A DNA stretch of 64,000 nucleotides from Gammaproteobacteria bacterium (GCA_005801205.1 SYDJ01000155.1:1-64000); one strand, 5' to 3'. Numbered from the stretch's first letter, positions 6,095-16,000 are shown. The notes: generated by a model from the letters alone, not told the origin. Numbers and translations: made by a program.

Positions 6095-7078
6095 ATGACA
6101 CTGACATCGCAAGATTTAAACAGGCTTGCCCAACAATTGCCGGATTTGGAGTTTTCACTGGCAAAAGATTGCGCTTGGTCGCACTCTAATTTGGCGCAGG
6201 CTTACCTCAATGCCTACGACATTAATTTTGCTGAGGAATTCGCGCTGGTTTCCCATGCCTTTGGCTGTGTAATGGCGGCGGGATTTCGCATTGCTACGCA
6301 TTATTGGCTACCAGAAAACCCCAAGGGTACGCTTGTTGTTGTGCACGGTTATTACGATCATGTGGGGGTGTTTGAACACCCAATTCGTTTTGCGTTGGAA
6401 AATAATTTTGCGGTGCTCGCCTTCGATTTGCCCGGCCATGGGCTGAGCAGTGGTGAGCCAGCCGTTATAGATTCATTTAATGAATATGGCGATGTGCTCG
6501 CTGAGATTTTGCAACAAAGTGCTGGCATAATGCCGCAGCCGCTGTATGCCCTAGGGCAGAGTACGGGTTGTGCAGTCTTACTCAATTACCTGTGGCGTTA
6601 TGCTGGCGAGCGCAATGCCGTTGAAAAATTTTCTAAGCTTGCGCTCTGTAGTCCCTTAGTTCTACCACGCGGTTGGCGCGGTGTGCATATGGGCCGTTAT
6701 GTTTACGCAGTATTGCGACATTTTGTGCGTCGTATTGGTCGCAGTTTTGGCAAGAGCTCCCATGATCCTGTGTTTAATGAATTTCTTCATTATCAAGATC
6801 CTCTGCAAGCTAAACATTTGCCCCTGCGTTGGATAGGTGCAATGAAAGAGTGGCATGAAATGGTGTTAGGTTTTGCACCCTTGCAAAAATCTTTATTAAT
6901 TGTGCAGGGTACGGGCGATATGACGGTGGATTGGAAATACAATTTACCACTGTTGGAGCAGAAAATACCGAATGCCAAGATTGTGTTTATCGCCGAAGCG
7001 GGGCATCAGTTAGTCAATGAGAGCGATGTGTATCGCAAGCAGGTGTTTGCTGCGGTCAAACATTATTTTTTCAATTAA
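6095..7078 (+). CDS. Alpha/beta hydrolase (monoacylglycerol lipase-like)
   Basis: A 327-residue alpha/beta hydrolase of the serine aminopeptidase S33/lysophospholipase type. The oxyanion-hole region is VVVHGYYDH (81-89) and [10 protein letters not shown] follows at 111-120. The nucleophile elbow is GQSTG with Ser156, the acid is Asp275 or Asp279 in TGDMTVDW, and the base is His304 in AGHQL. There is no signal peptide, so it should act in the cytoplasm on lipid or ester substrates. It is followed 37 bp later by a DedA-family gene, probably co-transcribed, which suggests a link to membrane lipids. Confidence 0.85.
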   Translation: MTLTSQDLNRLAQQLPDLEFSLAKDCAWSHSNLAQAYLNAYDINFAEEFALVSHAFGCVMAAGFRIATHYWLPENPKGTLVVVHGYYDHVGVFEHPIRFALENNFAVLAFDLPGHGLSSGEPAVIDSFNEYGDVLAEILQQSAGIMPQPLYALGQSTGCAVLLNYLWRYAGERNAVEKFSKLALCSPLVLPRGWRGVHMGRYVYAVLRHFVRRIGRSFGKSSHDPVFNEFLHYQDPLQAKHLPLRWIGAMKEWHEMVLGFAPLQKSLLIVQGTGDMTVDWKYNLPLLEQKIPNAKIVFIAEAGHQLVNESDVYRKQVFAAVKHYFFN

Positions 7079-7115
7079 CTCTTTCACTTCATTATTTTTC
7101 ATTAAGGATTTACTT

Positions 7116-7778
7116 GTGGAACTTCTTCATCTAGTTATAGATTTTATATTACATATTGATGTGCATTTATCGGAGTTGTTCAGCCAATATGGTTTATGGA
7201 TTTACGGGATTTTGTTTCTGATTATTTTTTGCGAAACCGGCTTAGTTGTTACGCCGTTCTTGCCGGGTGATTCTTTATTGTTTGCTACGGGCGCTTTAGT
7301 CGCCATAAGTGGGAGTGCAGGTTTAGACATTAATGTAATGGCATTATTAGTGATTACCGCTGCCATACTCGGCAATATTGTCAATTACACCATTGGGCGA
7401 TTTTTTGGGACACGATTATTTCGCAATCCAAACTCAAAAATATTCCGCCGTGACTATTTAGATAAAGCCCATAATTTTTACGAAAAGCACGGTGGCGTTG
7501 CAATTATCATGACGCGTTTTATTCCCATCTTCCGTACCTTTGCACCCTTTGTAGCTGGTATGAGTGGAATGACTTACCCACGTTTTATCGCGTACAACGT
7601 CATCGGCGCGCTCTTGTGGGTGGGGATATTTTTATACGCGGGTTATTTCTTTGGCAATATTCCGAGCGTGCGTAAAAATTTCACCATGGTGATTTTGGCG
7701 ATTCTGGTCGTGTCAGTTATGCCGATTGTTTATGAAATTTGGAAAGCAAGACGTGAAGCGAAAGCTGCTGCAAAATAA
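7116..7778 (+). CDS. DedA-family membrane protein
   Basis: A 220-residue integral membrane protein of the DedA (VTT/SNARE-associated) family. The GTG at 7116 is chosen because AAGGA lies just upstream and the length then fits the family; earlier in-frame starts fall inside the upstream hydrolase. Typical features are [19 protein letters not shown], the [13 protein letters not shown] re-entrant segment, [28 protein letters not shown] and a C-terminal transmembrane helix with a basic tail. DedA proteins act in undecaprenyl-phosphate or phospholipid flipping and envelope homeostasis. Confidence 0.92.
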   Translation: MELLHLVIDFILHIDVHLSELFSQYGLWIYGILFLIIFCETGLVVTPFLPGDSLLFATGALVAISGSAGLDINVMALLVITAAILGNIVNYTIGRFFGTRLFRNPNSKIFRRDYLDKAHNFYEKHGGVAIIMTRFIPIFRTFAPFVAGMSGMTYPRFIAYNVIGALLWVGIFLYAGYFFGNIPSVRKNFTMVILAILVVSVMPIVYEIWKARREAKAAAK

Positions 7779-7801
7779 GCAACGCCAAGTTCTTACTTCA
7801 A

Positions 7802-7834
7802 CAAAACCGCTGTCAAAACAGCGGTTTTGTTTTA
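7802..7834 (+). terminator. Rho-independent terminator after the DedA gene
   Basis: A perfect 11-bp stem AAAACCGCTGT/ACAGCGGTTTT with a CAAA loop, followed by GTTTTAT on the plus strand. Confidence 0.85.
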
Positions 7835-7944
7835 TGTAGAATGTAAAAATCTGACAATGAATTAGCAATGGTCTTTCAACAGTGGCTATGGTGTTTTAGC
7901 GGTGATAGTATGGATATAATAATACAAAAAAGGAGTCGATCATC

Positions 7945-9636
7945 GTGCATCATTTTTCTTATCTTCTAAAGCTAATGCCACCCAAGTCCATTTTCTTCGG
8001 GCTGCTATTAGCTCTTACATATTCTTATACAAGTGCTGCTGCAGAGAATCCGCCTTCAGCATGTGCGGAATTGTTGCAGCACAAATTTCCCGCAAAGCTA
8101 AAGATTGAAATTCAATCCGCCAAACTTAATGAAGCCGATGCTTTCTGCTTGGTTAATGGCGTAGTCAATTCGCGTATAGGGATTGATGGGAAACACTACG
8201 GGATTGGCTTTGAAATGCGTTTACCTTTTTCGTGGAATGGACGATTTGTGTATCAAATGAATGGCGGTAATGACGGCGCCGTGATTCCTGCGGAGGGTGA
8301 TGTATTTGATGGCCGCTCCGCACGTGCGCAAGGCTACGCAGTGTTAAGTACAAACGCGGGTCATGATGGTAGTGCAGTTGAAAATCAGCAATACGGTTTG
8401 GCCGCGGGTAATCGTTTTGGTTTAGACCCGCAGGCGCGGAACGATTATGGTTTCGCAACAACCGCAACCATGACTCCCATTGCCCACACGCTTCTTAAAA
8501 CTTTTTATGGTAAAGAGGCAGCATACTCGTATCTTTCAGGGTGCTCTAACGGAGGTCGTCACGGCATGGTCGCAGCCAGCCGTTATGGTGATATGTTTGA
8601 TGGCATTTTAGTCGGTGCCCCCGGTTTTAATTTACCAAAAGCTGCTGTGCAACATGCGTGGGATGTGCAGAGCACGCAACAGGTAGATCCAAAATTACAT
8701 AAGGCATTCAGTCGCACAGATATGCAATTGATCGTCAATAAACTCACTGAAGCGTGCGATGGACTTGATGGTGCCAAAGATGGTTTGGTGAATAATATTC
8801 GCCAATGCCAAAAAACCTTTGACCTGAATAGTTTGCGCTGCGCTGGCGAAAAAAATGCCAGCTGTTTGAGTGAGCTGCAAGTCAAATCCTTCGCGCGCTT
8901 GATGAGTGGCCCGCACAACAGTAAAGGCAAACAACTCTACAATCACTGGTGGTATGACACAGGTATTGCCGATGAAGGTTGGCGTTTTTGGAAATTTGAA
9001 AGCCCTATCCCACCGTGGAATAACAATCCTTTAATTGCAACCATGGGTGCAGGTTCACTTGCCTATGTATTCACAACACCTGCAACCGAAGTTGAAGGCT
9101 CGCCGGATAAATTATTGCAGTTCTTAAGCACCTTTGATTTTGATCGCGATGCACCAAAAATATTTGCCACTCAAGGCGAATTCAAAACATCGGCTATGGA
9201 ATTTATGACTCCGCCTGATGTTGATAATCCCAAGTTAAAAAATTTCTATAAACATAATGGCAAACTCCTTATTTACCAAGGCCAAAGTGACCCAGTATTT
9301 TCTGCAGTAGATATTGTGGATTGGTACGAGAAATTAAATAAAAACTACGGCGGAAAAGCACATAACTTTGCACGCTTATTTGTTGTGCCTGGCATGAATC
9401 ATTGCAATGGTGGCCCCGCCACAGATCAATTCGATGGCTTGGGTGCGTTGGTAAGCTGGGTCGAAAAAGGTCAGGCACCCGATGTTATGGCGGCCAAAGT
9501 AAATCCTGAGAATAAATCACTACCGCCTAACTGGAGCAAAACCCGCTCAAGACCTTTGTGCCCTTGGCCGAGTGTTGCGACATATAAATCAGGTGATATT
9601 GAATCTGCAGCGAGCTTCGCTTGTGTAACGGAGTAA
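7945..9636 (+). CDS. Secreted tannase/feruloyl esterase family protein
   Basis: A 563-residue exported esterase. A signal peptide ends near residue 33 (SYTSAAAEN). The tannase/feruloyl-esterase signature is clear: nucleophile elbow GCSNGGRHG with Ser201, Asp449 in YQGQSDP and His486 in PGMNHCNGG. Several cysteines (such as Cys200 and Cys487, which flank the triad) fit the disulfide known in fungal and bacterial members. It should cleave feruloyl, galloyl or similar aromatic esters from plant polysaccharides or tannins. A DUF3237 protein follows 6 bp downstream. Confidence 0.9.
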   Translation: MHHFSYLLKLMPPKSIFFGLLLALTYSYTSAAAENPPSACAELLQHKFPAKLKIEIQSAKLNEADAFCLVNGVVNSRIGIDGKHYGIGFEMRLPFSWNGRFVYQMNGGNDGAVIPAEGDVFDGRSARAQGYAVLSTNAGHDGSAVENQQYGLAAGNRFGLDPQARNDYGFATTATMTPIAHTLLKTFYGKEAAYSYLSGCSNGGRHGMVAASRYGDMFDGILVGAPGFNLPKAAVQHAWDVQSTQQVDPKLHKAFSRTDMQLIVNKLTEACDGLDGAKDGLVNNIRQCQKTFDLNSLRCAGEKNASCLSELQVKSFARLMSGPHNSKGKQLYNHWWYDTGIADEGWRFWKFESPIPPWNNNPLIATMGAGSLAYVFTTPATEVEGSPDKLLQFLSTFDFDRDAPKIFATQGEFKTSAMEFMTPPDVDNPKLKNFYKHNGKLLIYQGQSDPVFSAVDIVDWYEKLNKNYGGKAHNFARLFVVPGMNHCNGGPATDQFDGLGALVSWVEKGQAPDVMAAKVNPENKSLPPNWSKTRSRPLCPWPSVATYKSGDIESAASFACVTE

Positions 9637-9642
9637 TTCAAA

Positions 9643-10191
9643 ATGAAAAAAATAATCTTATGCTTACTGATGGCAGTTGCCGCAAATTTCACTTTAGCCG
9701 CTGATAAAAAGCCGGCGGATGTTAAAGACGCCACTGCAAAAAAAGAACAGGTATTCACCACCAAACATATTTGGGATGCGAAGGTGTTAATTGGTGAGGG
9801 TGTTGAATTAGGCAAAACAAAATACGGCACGCGCAGAATGATTCCTATTACTGGCGGCACCTTCAAAGGTGCTGATATTGAAGGTACGGTGTTGCCGGTT
9901 GGGGCGGATTTCCAAGTCTCTCGTGCGGATGGTGATACTGAATTTAATGCGCGCTATATGTTAAAAACCAATGATGGTGTATTGATCCAAGTAATTAACC
10001 GCGCCTTATTTCATCCATCAGCAGATGGTAAAGGCGCGCCTTACATGCGTTCGGTGTTGGAGTTGGAGGCGCCTAGCGAAAGCCGCTATGCCTACCTCAA
10101 CCACGCCATCTTTTTAGGCACCTTGGAGGTTCCGCCATTAAAAGAAGGCGAGAAGCCGTACGTCATTATTGGTGTTCACCAATTGTTGTAA
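9643..10191 (+). CDS. Exported DUF3237-family protein
   Basis: A 182-residue protein with a signal peptide (MKKIILCLLMAVAANFTLAA). The DUF3237 core follows: GTRRMIPITGGTFKG, GTVLPVGADFQVSRADGD, ARYMLKTNDGVLIQVINRA and LNHAIFLG. The family forms a beta-barrel of unknown biochemical role and is often found near genes for aromatic or lignin-derived compounds. The 6-bp gap to the tannase-family gene implies an operon. Two exported products together suggest joint periplasmic handling of aromatic esters; this is inference. Confidence 0.85.
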   Translation: MKKIILCLLMAVAANFTLAADKKPADVKDATAKKEQVFTTKHIWDAKVLIGEGVELGKTKYGTRRMIPITGGTFKGADIEGTVLPVGADFQVSRADGDTEFNARYMLKTNDGVLIQVINRALFHPSADGKGAPYMRSVLELEAPSESRYAYLNHAIFLGTLEVPPLKEGEKPYVIIGVHQLL

Positions 10192-10195
10192 ATAA

Positions 10196-10226
10196 AAAAG
10201 CAGCTGCAAATTTTGCAGCTGCTTTG
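10196..10226 (-). terminator. Terminator between convergent genes
   Basis: A long perfect stem, AAGCAGCTGCAAA paired with TTTGCAGCTGCTT. The T run (CTTTTTTATTT) lies on the minus strand, so it mainly ends the hydrolase gene at 10243, but the hairpin may also serve the DUF3237 gene from the other side. Confidence 0.8.
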
Positions 10227-10242
10227 CGCGGCCTTCCGGGAA

Positions 10243-11673
10243 TTACTCTTTAAAAAGTGGTTCTGCAATGATGATCTCTGGTGGTGATTTCAATTTATCA
10301 GCCAAAAATACTCCAATGGCATCTACGACTTGTGTGTTCGCTAAAAATGAGTCGTGGCCTCCACCTTTGATCAATACTTTTTGGGCATGAGGAAACTGTT
10401 TTGCCGTTTCCAATTGTTCTGCAATAAAGGTACGACCATCTCTATCACCTATTAAAAACAATGCTGGTAAGTTGGACTTGAATTCCGCTCTGAAATTTTC
10501 ATGCAATTCTTTTACTTTCAGCCATTGATTGACATCTGGAAAAGGTAAATTAGTGCTGCGACCCAGAACGGCGCTGGCAGATTGTTTTTGCACTATTTTC
10601 CAACGTTTGGGTGAAATGCCTGAGGCTGCGTCCATTGCATAAGCCATAGGGTTAAATTGCCCCAACTGGCCTTTTATCGCCATGGAATAAGCCGCTGCTT
10701 GCTGAAAGTTACCCGCATACATAGCTTGATAAAATGCCGGTAAGCCTGCCTGATTGTCGGGGTTTTTCAAAAAGATAAAACTGGTAATAAGTTGCACATC
10801 CAATTCGCTCAGCGTTAACTGAATATCCTGTTGTGTTTGTGGATGTTTTACTGAAACCAACTCGGGCGACTTTGCCAATCTTGCATGAACCTCACGCATC
10901 ATGCTGATTAAGTCTGGTTGATTTTTATTAGCTGTTTGCAATTGCCAACGTTGATTCAATTCTCCAAGTAATTTGTCACTTTCTGCGGGTAGCTTAATGG
11001 TTTGATCCAAACCTTCGCTGGATGCCAATACCATTTTTCCAATAATGTCCTGATGATATTTAGCAGTGGCCAAGGCTAAATGGGTGCCATAACTAATCGC
11101 TAAAAAATCCAATTTTTCTGCTCCCAAGACTTTTTGCAAAACAACTAAATCTTCTGCACTTTCCTTGGTGTTGTAGCCATCTAAATCATACTTTTTTTGC
11201 TGCCATTCGCTCACACACTCCGAAATGGTTTTCGCAAGATAGGCGTTTAATGATGATTGAGTGAAAGGTTGTACAAAAAGAGGTGTCGGATCACGCTGAC
11301 AATCATCCAGCTGATCCGACAAGCCTGTGCCGCGCTGATCAAATAAAATGACATCGGCTTGTTGTCGCAGTGCCTGAAACAGTACAAAACGTGGATAAGT
11401 CGCAGCTTCAGTTGCTGACCCGCCTGGGCCGCCGGATAAATAGACTATAGGATTACCGGGATTTTTTGCCAGCGAAGGTAAACGGACATAGCTCAATTTT
11501 AGCTGTCGGGATTTTGCTTTTTCCCTGTTTTCCGGCACAGTAAAACTGACTTTTTCGGATTCAATTACTTGCTGTTGAAAAGCTTGTAATTGATAAGCTT
11601 CTCGCTCAACATCAGCCAGTAGATTGGTGCTGAATAAAAATAACGAGACACATAAAGTTAGGTAGTATTTCAT
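10243..11673 (-). CDS. Secreted alpha/beta hydrolase (TAP/prolyl aminopeptidase-like)
   Basis: A 476-residue exported hydrolase from the ATG at 11671-11673, chosen because it gives a clean signal peptide (MKYYLTLCVSLFLFSTNLLA). The oxyanion loop YLSGGPGGSATEA (79-91), FDQRGTGLSD and the nucleophile Ser194 in ISYGTHL follow the S33 proline-iminopeptidase/TAP pattern. C-terminal LIGDRDGRTF and KGGGHDSFLA supply Asp and His. A periplasmic peptidase or esterase role is likely. The gene is divergent from a LytS-type sensor kinase across 135 bp, so it may be its target. Confidence 0.85.
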   Translation of the reverse strand: MKYYLTLCVSLFLFSTNLLADVEREAYQLQAFQQQVIESEKVSFTVPENREKAKSRQLKLSYVRLPSLAKNPGNPIVYLSGGPGGSATEAATYPRFVLFQALRQQADVILFDQRGTGLSDQLDDCQRDPTPLFVQPFTQSSLNAYLAKTISECVSEWQQKKYDLDGYNTKESAEDLVVLQKVLGAEKLDFLAISYGTHLALATAKYHQDIIGKMVLASSEGLDQTIKLPAESDKLLGELNQRWQLQTANKNQPDLISMMREVHARLAKSPELVSVKHPQTQQDIQLTLSELDVQLITSFIFLKNPDNQAGLPAFYQAMYAGNFQQAAAYSMAIKGQLGQFNPMAYAMDAASGISPKRWKIVQKQSASAVLGRSTNLPFPDVNQWLKVKELHENFRAEFKSNLPALFLIGDRDGRTFIAEQLETAKQFPHAQKVLIKGGGHDSFLANTQVVDAIGVFLADKLKSPPEIIIAEPLFKE

Positions 11674-11808
11674 GGATTTTGCTCTGGGTTGGTGAAGATC
11701 TAAAAGACTAATCTTCAAACCTAGTCTCGACCCTACGAAATTCACCAACTGCATTTGCTTCGCACCAATTACATTGGATACTTTGGTTTATCGTCTAGAA
11801 TTCTCCTT

Positions 11809-13479
11809 ATGCCTAGTTTTATAACCCGCTATTTTCGAATCTTTATCTTGTTGCTTCTCACACTATCAGATGTGCAATCGGCATTTGGATTTATTAATTT
11901 ACAAGCTCAGAAAGTCTATCAACTGGGTGGTGATGTGACCCAATGCAATCATTCATCGAATATAAAAAATAAATTTTCGCTTTCCGATGTAAAAGCCAAT
12001 CAGGATCACTGCCTACTAATTGAGTTTGATTTAAAAACCCCCACCGACAACCAGCAGTTGTTATTTATCTCTGCGTTGGCATCTACAGAAATAATTTTGG
12101 ATGGAAAAGCGTTGGCGATGAACGGGCGAGTCGGCAACAACGCGACTACCGAAATTCCCGGCAATATTGAATTTTGGGTTAGTCTTTCACCTGAGCAATT
12201 AAATGCTGGGTCACATCGGCTACTGTTAAAATTATCAACCCATAATGCCCCACCCAACTTAATGCAATATGCCTATGGAATTTTTATTCAGGATCAACAG
12301 GAGTTCTTTTATCACAAACAATTGATGGATTTATTGCCGGTGATGTTGGCAGGCGGTTTAGCATTAGTAGCCGTAATTTTATTAATATTCACTATCAGCC
12401 TTCAGCAAAAATCGCACTGGTGGATATTTTGTGTGTTGTGCGCATCCGCCAGTATTCTGCTCATGGCTGAGGTCTGGCGGAGTCTAATAGGTTACCCCTA
12501 TCCATCACACATACTGCGTTTATATGTGATCTTATTTACCGCCGGAATATTCAGTTTATTATTGCCGTGGTATTTTTTGTCTCTCTATCAACTAGGCAAG
12601 ATTCTCATCTGGCTTATTGCAATTATTTGCTTGATGTTAATCTTGGCAGCTGCACCTGTTTCGTTTGATAGCAAAGTCTATTTAATGCTGTTTGCAGCCT
12701 TAATTGTGAGTTTTATTATCCATTTGTTGGCGATAAAAAAATCTATGCAAGCCAGTACAGCTGGGCTGGTGATTATCAGCGTGTCTCTAGTTTTTATTAT
12801 TTGGCAACGTTTTTATTTTTCCGAGCAAGGTTTTGCGTTGGTTGTTTGTCTTTTATTAATGTCATTGCTTTACCAGCTGGTACAGCAATTTCGTTATGAA
12901 AAAACCAAAGCGGCTATGGCCATTCAATTGGAAAACCAATTGTTGCACAGAAGTTTACAGCCGCATTTTTTAATGAATTCTCTCGCACTCATCAATGAAC
13001 TGATTTATCAAGCTCCAAAGAAAGCTGAACATTTTATCGAGGCATTGGCAGCAGAGTTTCGCTTGCTCAACCAATATGTTCGCCAACCAACTATTAGCCT
13101 CTTACAAGAATTGGAACTATGCCATAACTATGTACAGCTGATGACTATTCGCCAACAGCTGCCCCACCAATTAGTGATTGATGGCGATGCCAGCAGCATA
13201 ACAATTCCGCCAGCGGTGTTACTGACGCTGCTGGAAAATGCGTTTTCCCACAACAAGTATCAACAAGCGGTTCAATTTAATCTTAAGATTGATAAACAAG
13301 GTGCATGGGTGACATTAATACTTGAATTCCCCGTTGTACAAGTGAGACCACACCAAGGCGCTGGTATAGGTAATCTCTATATAGAACAAAGTCTGCAACA
13401 GGTATTTGCTGGTAAAGCTTCCTGCAAGCTACAAATATTGGATAGTATCGGGTTAGTCAGAATTGAGTTGCCGTTATGA
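11809..13479 (+). CDS. Membrane sensor histidine kinase (LytS/His_kinase type)
   Basis: A 556-residue sensor from the ATG at 11809; an upstream TTG would add 18 residues. A signal or first helix (IFILLLLTLS) leads to a periplasmic sensory region of about 150 residues, then some seven transmembrane helices (7TMR-DISM-like). A coiled segment LQQFRYEKTKAAMAIQLENQ follows. The kinase domain has phospho-acceptor His386 in LQPHFLMNSLALI and the ATP-binding ALLTLLENAFSHNKYQ-like block. The last codons overlap the response regulator by 4 bp, so the two form a coupled two-component system. Confidence 0.88.
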   Translation: MPSFITRYFRIFILLLLTLSDVQSAFGFINLQAQKVYQLGGDVTQCNHSSNIKNKFSLSDVKANQDHCLLIEFDLKTPTDNQQLLFISALASTEIILDGKALAMNGRVGNNATTEIPGNIEFWVSLSPEQLNAGSHRLLLKLSTHNAPPNLMQYAYGIFIQDQQEFFYHKQLMDLLPVMLAGGLALVAVILLIFTISLQQKSHWWIFCVLCASASILLMAEVWRSLIGYPYPSHILRLYVILFTAGIFSLLLPWYFLSLYQLGKILIWLIAIICLMLILAAAPVSFDSKVYLMLFAALIVSFIIHLLAIKKSMQASTAGLVIISVSLVFIIWQRFYFSEQGFALVVCLLLMSLLYQLVQQFRYEKTKAAMAIQLENQLLHRSLQPHFLMNSLALINELIYQAPKKAEHFIEALAAEFRLLNQYVRQPTISLLQELELCHNYVQLMTIRQQLPHQLVIDGDASSITIPPAVLLTLLENAFSHNKYQQAVQFNLKIDKQGAWVTLILEFPVVQVRPHQGAGIGNLYIEQSLQQVFAGKASCKLQILDSIGLVRIELPL

Positions 13480-14177
13480 ATATATTGATTATTGAAGATG
13501 AAGTTTTAATTGCGCAGGGATTAATGCGCAGTTTAAAAGATTATTTTAGTTTGCGCATAAAACACTTAGATCACTGCGATCAACTTGACGACGCAATTGA
13601 AAAAATTCAAACACAGGATATCGATTTGGTGTTACTGGATTTGAATTTATTTGGTCAAGATGGGTTTGATATTCTGCAACTGACTAATGCCTCCAGCTTT
13701 CACACGATTGTAGTGTCTGCTCACGCGGATTTAGCGATTCGTGCGTTTGAATTTGGTGTGCTGGATTTTGTTGCCAAACCTTTTACTCAGGAACGGCTGA
13801 CAAAAGCCTTGCAACGTTTTGACAATAAGTCCTCGCATCATGCCTTTACTAAATCGCTTGCTGTAAAAAAACTGGGTCAGCTGCAACTCTTGGCGATTCA
13901 GGATATTAATTATATTCAAGCAGATGGCCATTACAGTTTAATCTGGATGATTGATGGCAGCTCCTATCTACACGATAAATCTATAGAAAGACTGTTAAGT
14001 ATTTTGCCCGGTTATTTTTTGCGAGCTCATCGCTCATTCGCTGTTAATTTACAGCATGTCAAACAAATCAACATTGAAACCGGAGGCAAGTATTCCATCG
14101 ATACTGAATATTCTATTTCTATACCACTTTCTCGCTCTTATTATCCTTCAGTTAAAAAAGCATGGAATATTGAGTAA
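13476..14177 (+). CDS. LytTR-family response regulator
   Basis: A 233-residue regulator. The receiver domain (1-120) has the acidic pair IIEDE at 6-9, phospho-acceptor Asp55 in LVLLDLNLFG and Lys101 in VAKPF. The LytTR DNA-binding domain (about 135-230) shows INYIQADGHYSLIW, the helix of HDKSIERLLSILP and FLRAHRSFAVNLQHVKQI. It overlaps the kinase gene by 4 bp. LytTR regulators bind paired direct repeats; none could be assigned here. Candidate targets are the divergent hydrolase and its own operon. Confidence 0.92.
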   Translation: MNILIIEDEVLIAQGLMRSLKDYFSLRIKHLDHCDQLDDAIEKIQTQDIDLVLLDLNLFGQDGFDILQLTNASSFHTIVVSAHADLAIRAFEFGVLDFVAKPFTQERLTKALQRFDNKSSHHAFTKSLAVKKLGQLQLLAIQDINYIQADGHYSLIWMIDGSSYLHDKSIERLLSILPGYFLRAHRSFAVNLQHVKQINIETGGKYSIDTEYSISIPLSRSYYPSVKKAWNIE

Positions 14178-14240
14178 TACCGCTACGTCTGTTATCCGAA
14201 GGGCCGATAAGCATCATTAAATTAGATGTTGAGAGGAGAA

Positions 14241-14278
14241 ACAAAAAGGCTGACAGCCTATGTATAAGGCTATCAGCC
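14241..14278 (-). terminator. Rho-independent terminator of serA
   Basis: On the minus strand the stem GGCTGATAGCC/GGCTGTCAGCC (one G-T pair) runs into TTTTTG. It lies just downstream of the serA stop codon. Confidence 0.85.
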
Positions 14279-14292
14279 AAGTGTAGAAATTA

Positions 14293-15522
14293 TTAAAACA
14301 ACACGCGGCAACTAATCGTCCCTTCAATACTCTTCAACTGCTCTAACGCAACTTCATCGTAAGGTGAGTTAATGTCCACTACTACATAACCAACCTTGTC
14401 GTTAGTTTGCAGGTATTGCGAAGCAATGTTGATATGGCGATCAGAGAAAATATTGTTGATCTTCGATAATACACCGGGAACATTCGCGTGAACGTGCAAT
14501 AAACGGTGCGCGTCTGGGTGACCTGGTAGGGCAACTTCAGGGAAGTTAACTGAACTGATGGTGGTGCCGTTGTCAGAATATTTAATTAATTTTTCTGCTA
14601 CTTCAATACCAATGTTGGCTTGCGCTTCCATGGTGGAACCGCCAATGTGCGGGGTCAGAATTACGTTGTCCAAACCGCGTAATGGGCTGACAAATTCGTC
14701 GTCGTTGGCTTTTGGCTCTTCTGGGAATACATCGATTGCTGCACCAGACAAAGCGCCAGATTTAATCGCCGCTGCTAAGGCATCAATATCCACCACAGTA
14801 CCGCGCGAAGCGTTGATCAAGATCGCGCCTTTTTTCATCAAACCGATTTCGCGTGCGCCAATCATATCTTGGGTCGCTGCCGTTTCTGGAACGTGCAGGC
14901 TGATGATATCTGAAGTGGCTAACAACTCATCCAAATCGCGAATTTGGTTCGCGTTGCCTAAAGGCAATTTGGTGATGGTGTCGTAGAACTGAACGTTCAT
15001 ACCCAAAGACTCGGCCAATACAGAGGTTTGGCTACCGATAGAACCATAACCGATCAAACCTAAGGTTTTGCCACGAATTTCGTAAGAACCCACCGCTGAC
15101 TTATCCCAACCACCGCGATGACAGATGGCATTCTTTTGCGGAACATTGCGGAGCAACAAAATCGCTTCGGCAATTACCAACTCAGCTACTGAACGGGTAT
15201 TCGAATAGGGGGCGTTAAACACCGCAACACCAAATTCTTGCGCGGCTTTCAAATCTACTTGGTTGGTGCCAATGCAGAAGCAACCGGCGGCGACTAACTT
15301 GGGCGCGTTTTCAAATACGCGGCGAGTTAATTGGGTACGTGAACGCAAGCCCACAAAGTGCGCGTCTTGAATTTTTTCGATGAGCGCGTCTTCATCCAAA
15401 GCGGTTTTCAGGTATTCGATGTTGGTGTAACCCTGATCGTTCAGCACTTGCACAGCAGACTGGTGCACGCCTTCCAGTAATAGAAACTTGATCTTGCTTT
15501 TGTCTAAGGACGTTTTGCTCAT
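14293..15522 (-). CDS. serA: D-3-phosphoglycerate dehydrogenase
   Basis: A 409-residue NAD-dependent enzyme for the first committed step of serine synthesis (3-phosphoglycerate to 3-phosphohydroxypyruvate). The start MSKTSLDKSKIKF has a GAGG site upstream and gives the E. coli-like length; the longer frame runs into non-coding DNA. The NAD site is GLIGYGSIGSQ (155-165). Catalytic residues are Arg240 (NASRGTVVD), Glu269 (FPEEP) and His292 (TPHIGGS). A C-terminal ACT domain (about 335-409) gives serine feedback control. A MITE-like repeat lies 142 bp upstream. Confidence 0.97.
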   Translation of the reverse strand: MSKTSLDKSKIKFLLLEGVHQSAVQVLNDQGYTNIEYLKTALDEDALIEKIQDAHFVGLRSRTQLTRRVFENAPKLVAAGCFCIGTNQVDLKAAQEFGVAVFNAPYSNTRSVAELVIAEAILLLRNVPQKNAICHRGGWDKSAVGSYEIRGKTLGLIGYGSIGSQTSVLAESLGMNVQFYDTITKLPLGNANQIRDLDELLATSDIISLHVPETAATQDMIGAREIGLMKKGAILINASRGTVVDIDALAAAIKSGALSGAAIDVFPEEPKANDDEFVSPLRGLDNVILTPHIGGSTMEAQANIGIEVAEKLIKYSDNGTTISSVNFPEVALPGHPDAHRLLHVHANVPGVLSKINNIFSDRHINIASQYLQTNDKVGYVVVDINSPYDEVALEQLKSIEGTISCRVLF

Positions 15523-15664
15523 GGCAACCTCGGCGTAGTGGATTCGCAGGGCTGGGGATAACCGGCGCGCTGGAATGGAGAGATGGGAAAAATTTGGGCG
15601 GCATAATACCACAAAGGTGTTCTGCGATGAGTACCGAAAACCCCCTCCCAATCCACGTTTAAGT

Positions 15665-15956
15665 GCACCCCCTCGGTAACTGCTTCCTGCGTGACCCTAC
15701 CTCCTGTATCCATACAGTCGTCTCAACCTCCCCCTTGAAAAGGGGGAGGGGCTTGACTCCCTGCTTGCGATGGCAATGCAGTTTGCGACAAAGCCTGTCC
15801 GAAGCTCGCCCTACTCCTCCCCTTTTTGAAGGGGGAGGCCGGGAGGGGGTGCCTTTGCAGTTGCTTTAGCCCCTCCCCTTTTTCAAGGGGGAGGTTGAGA
15901 CGACTGTATGGATACAGGAGGTAGGGTCACGCAGGAAGCAGTTACCGAGGGGGTGC
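15665..15956. mobile_element. MITE-like element with 89-bp terminal inverted repeats
   Basis: The left arm 15665-15753 and right arm 15868-15956 are inverted copies, differing by about one base. Each starts GCACCCCCTCGGTAACTGC and passes through CTCCTGTATCCATACAG to a G/C-rich CCTCCCCCTTGAAAA segment. The 114-bp centre holds no gene but a further CCCCTTTTGAAGGGGGAGG hairpin. The arms are the short form of the repeat at 1041, 2716 and 29243. No transposase is encoded and no clear target duplication is seen. It sits between serA and the GntR operon. Confidence 0.85.
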
Positions 15957-16000
15957 TTTTCAAGCGATTAAAAAATTATTCCTATACCCACTTGCCAACT

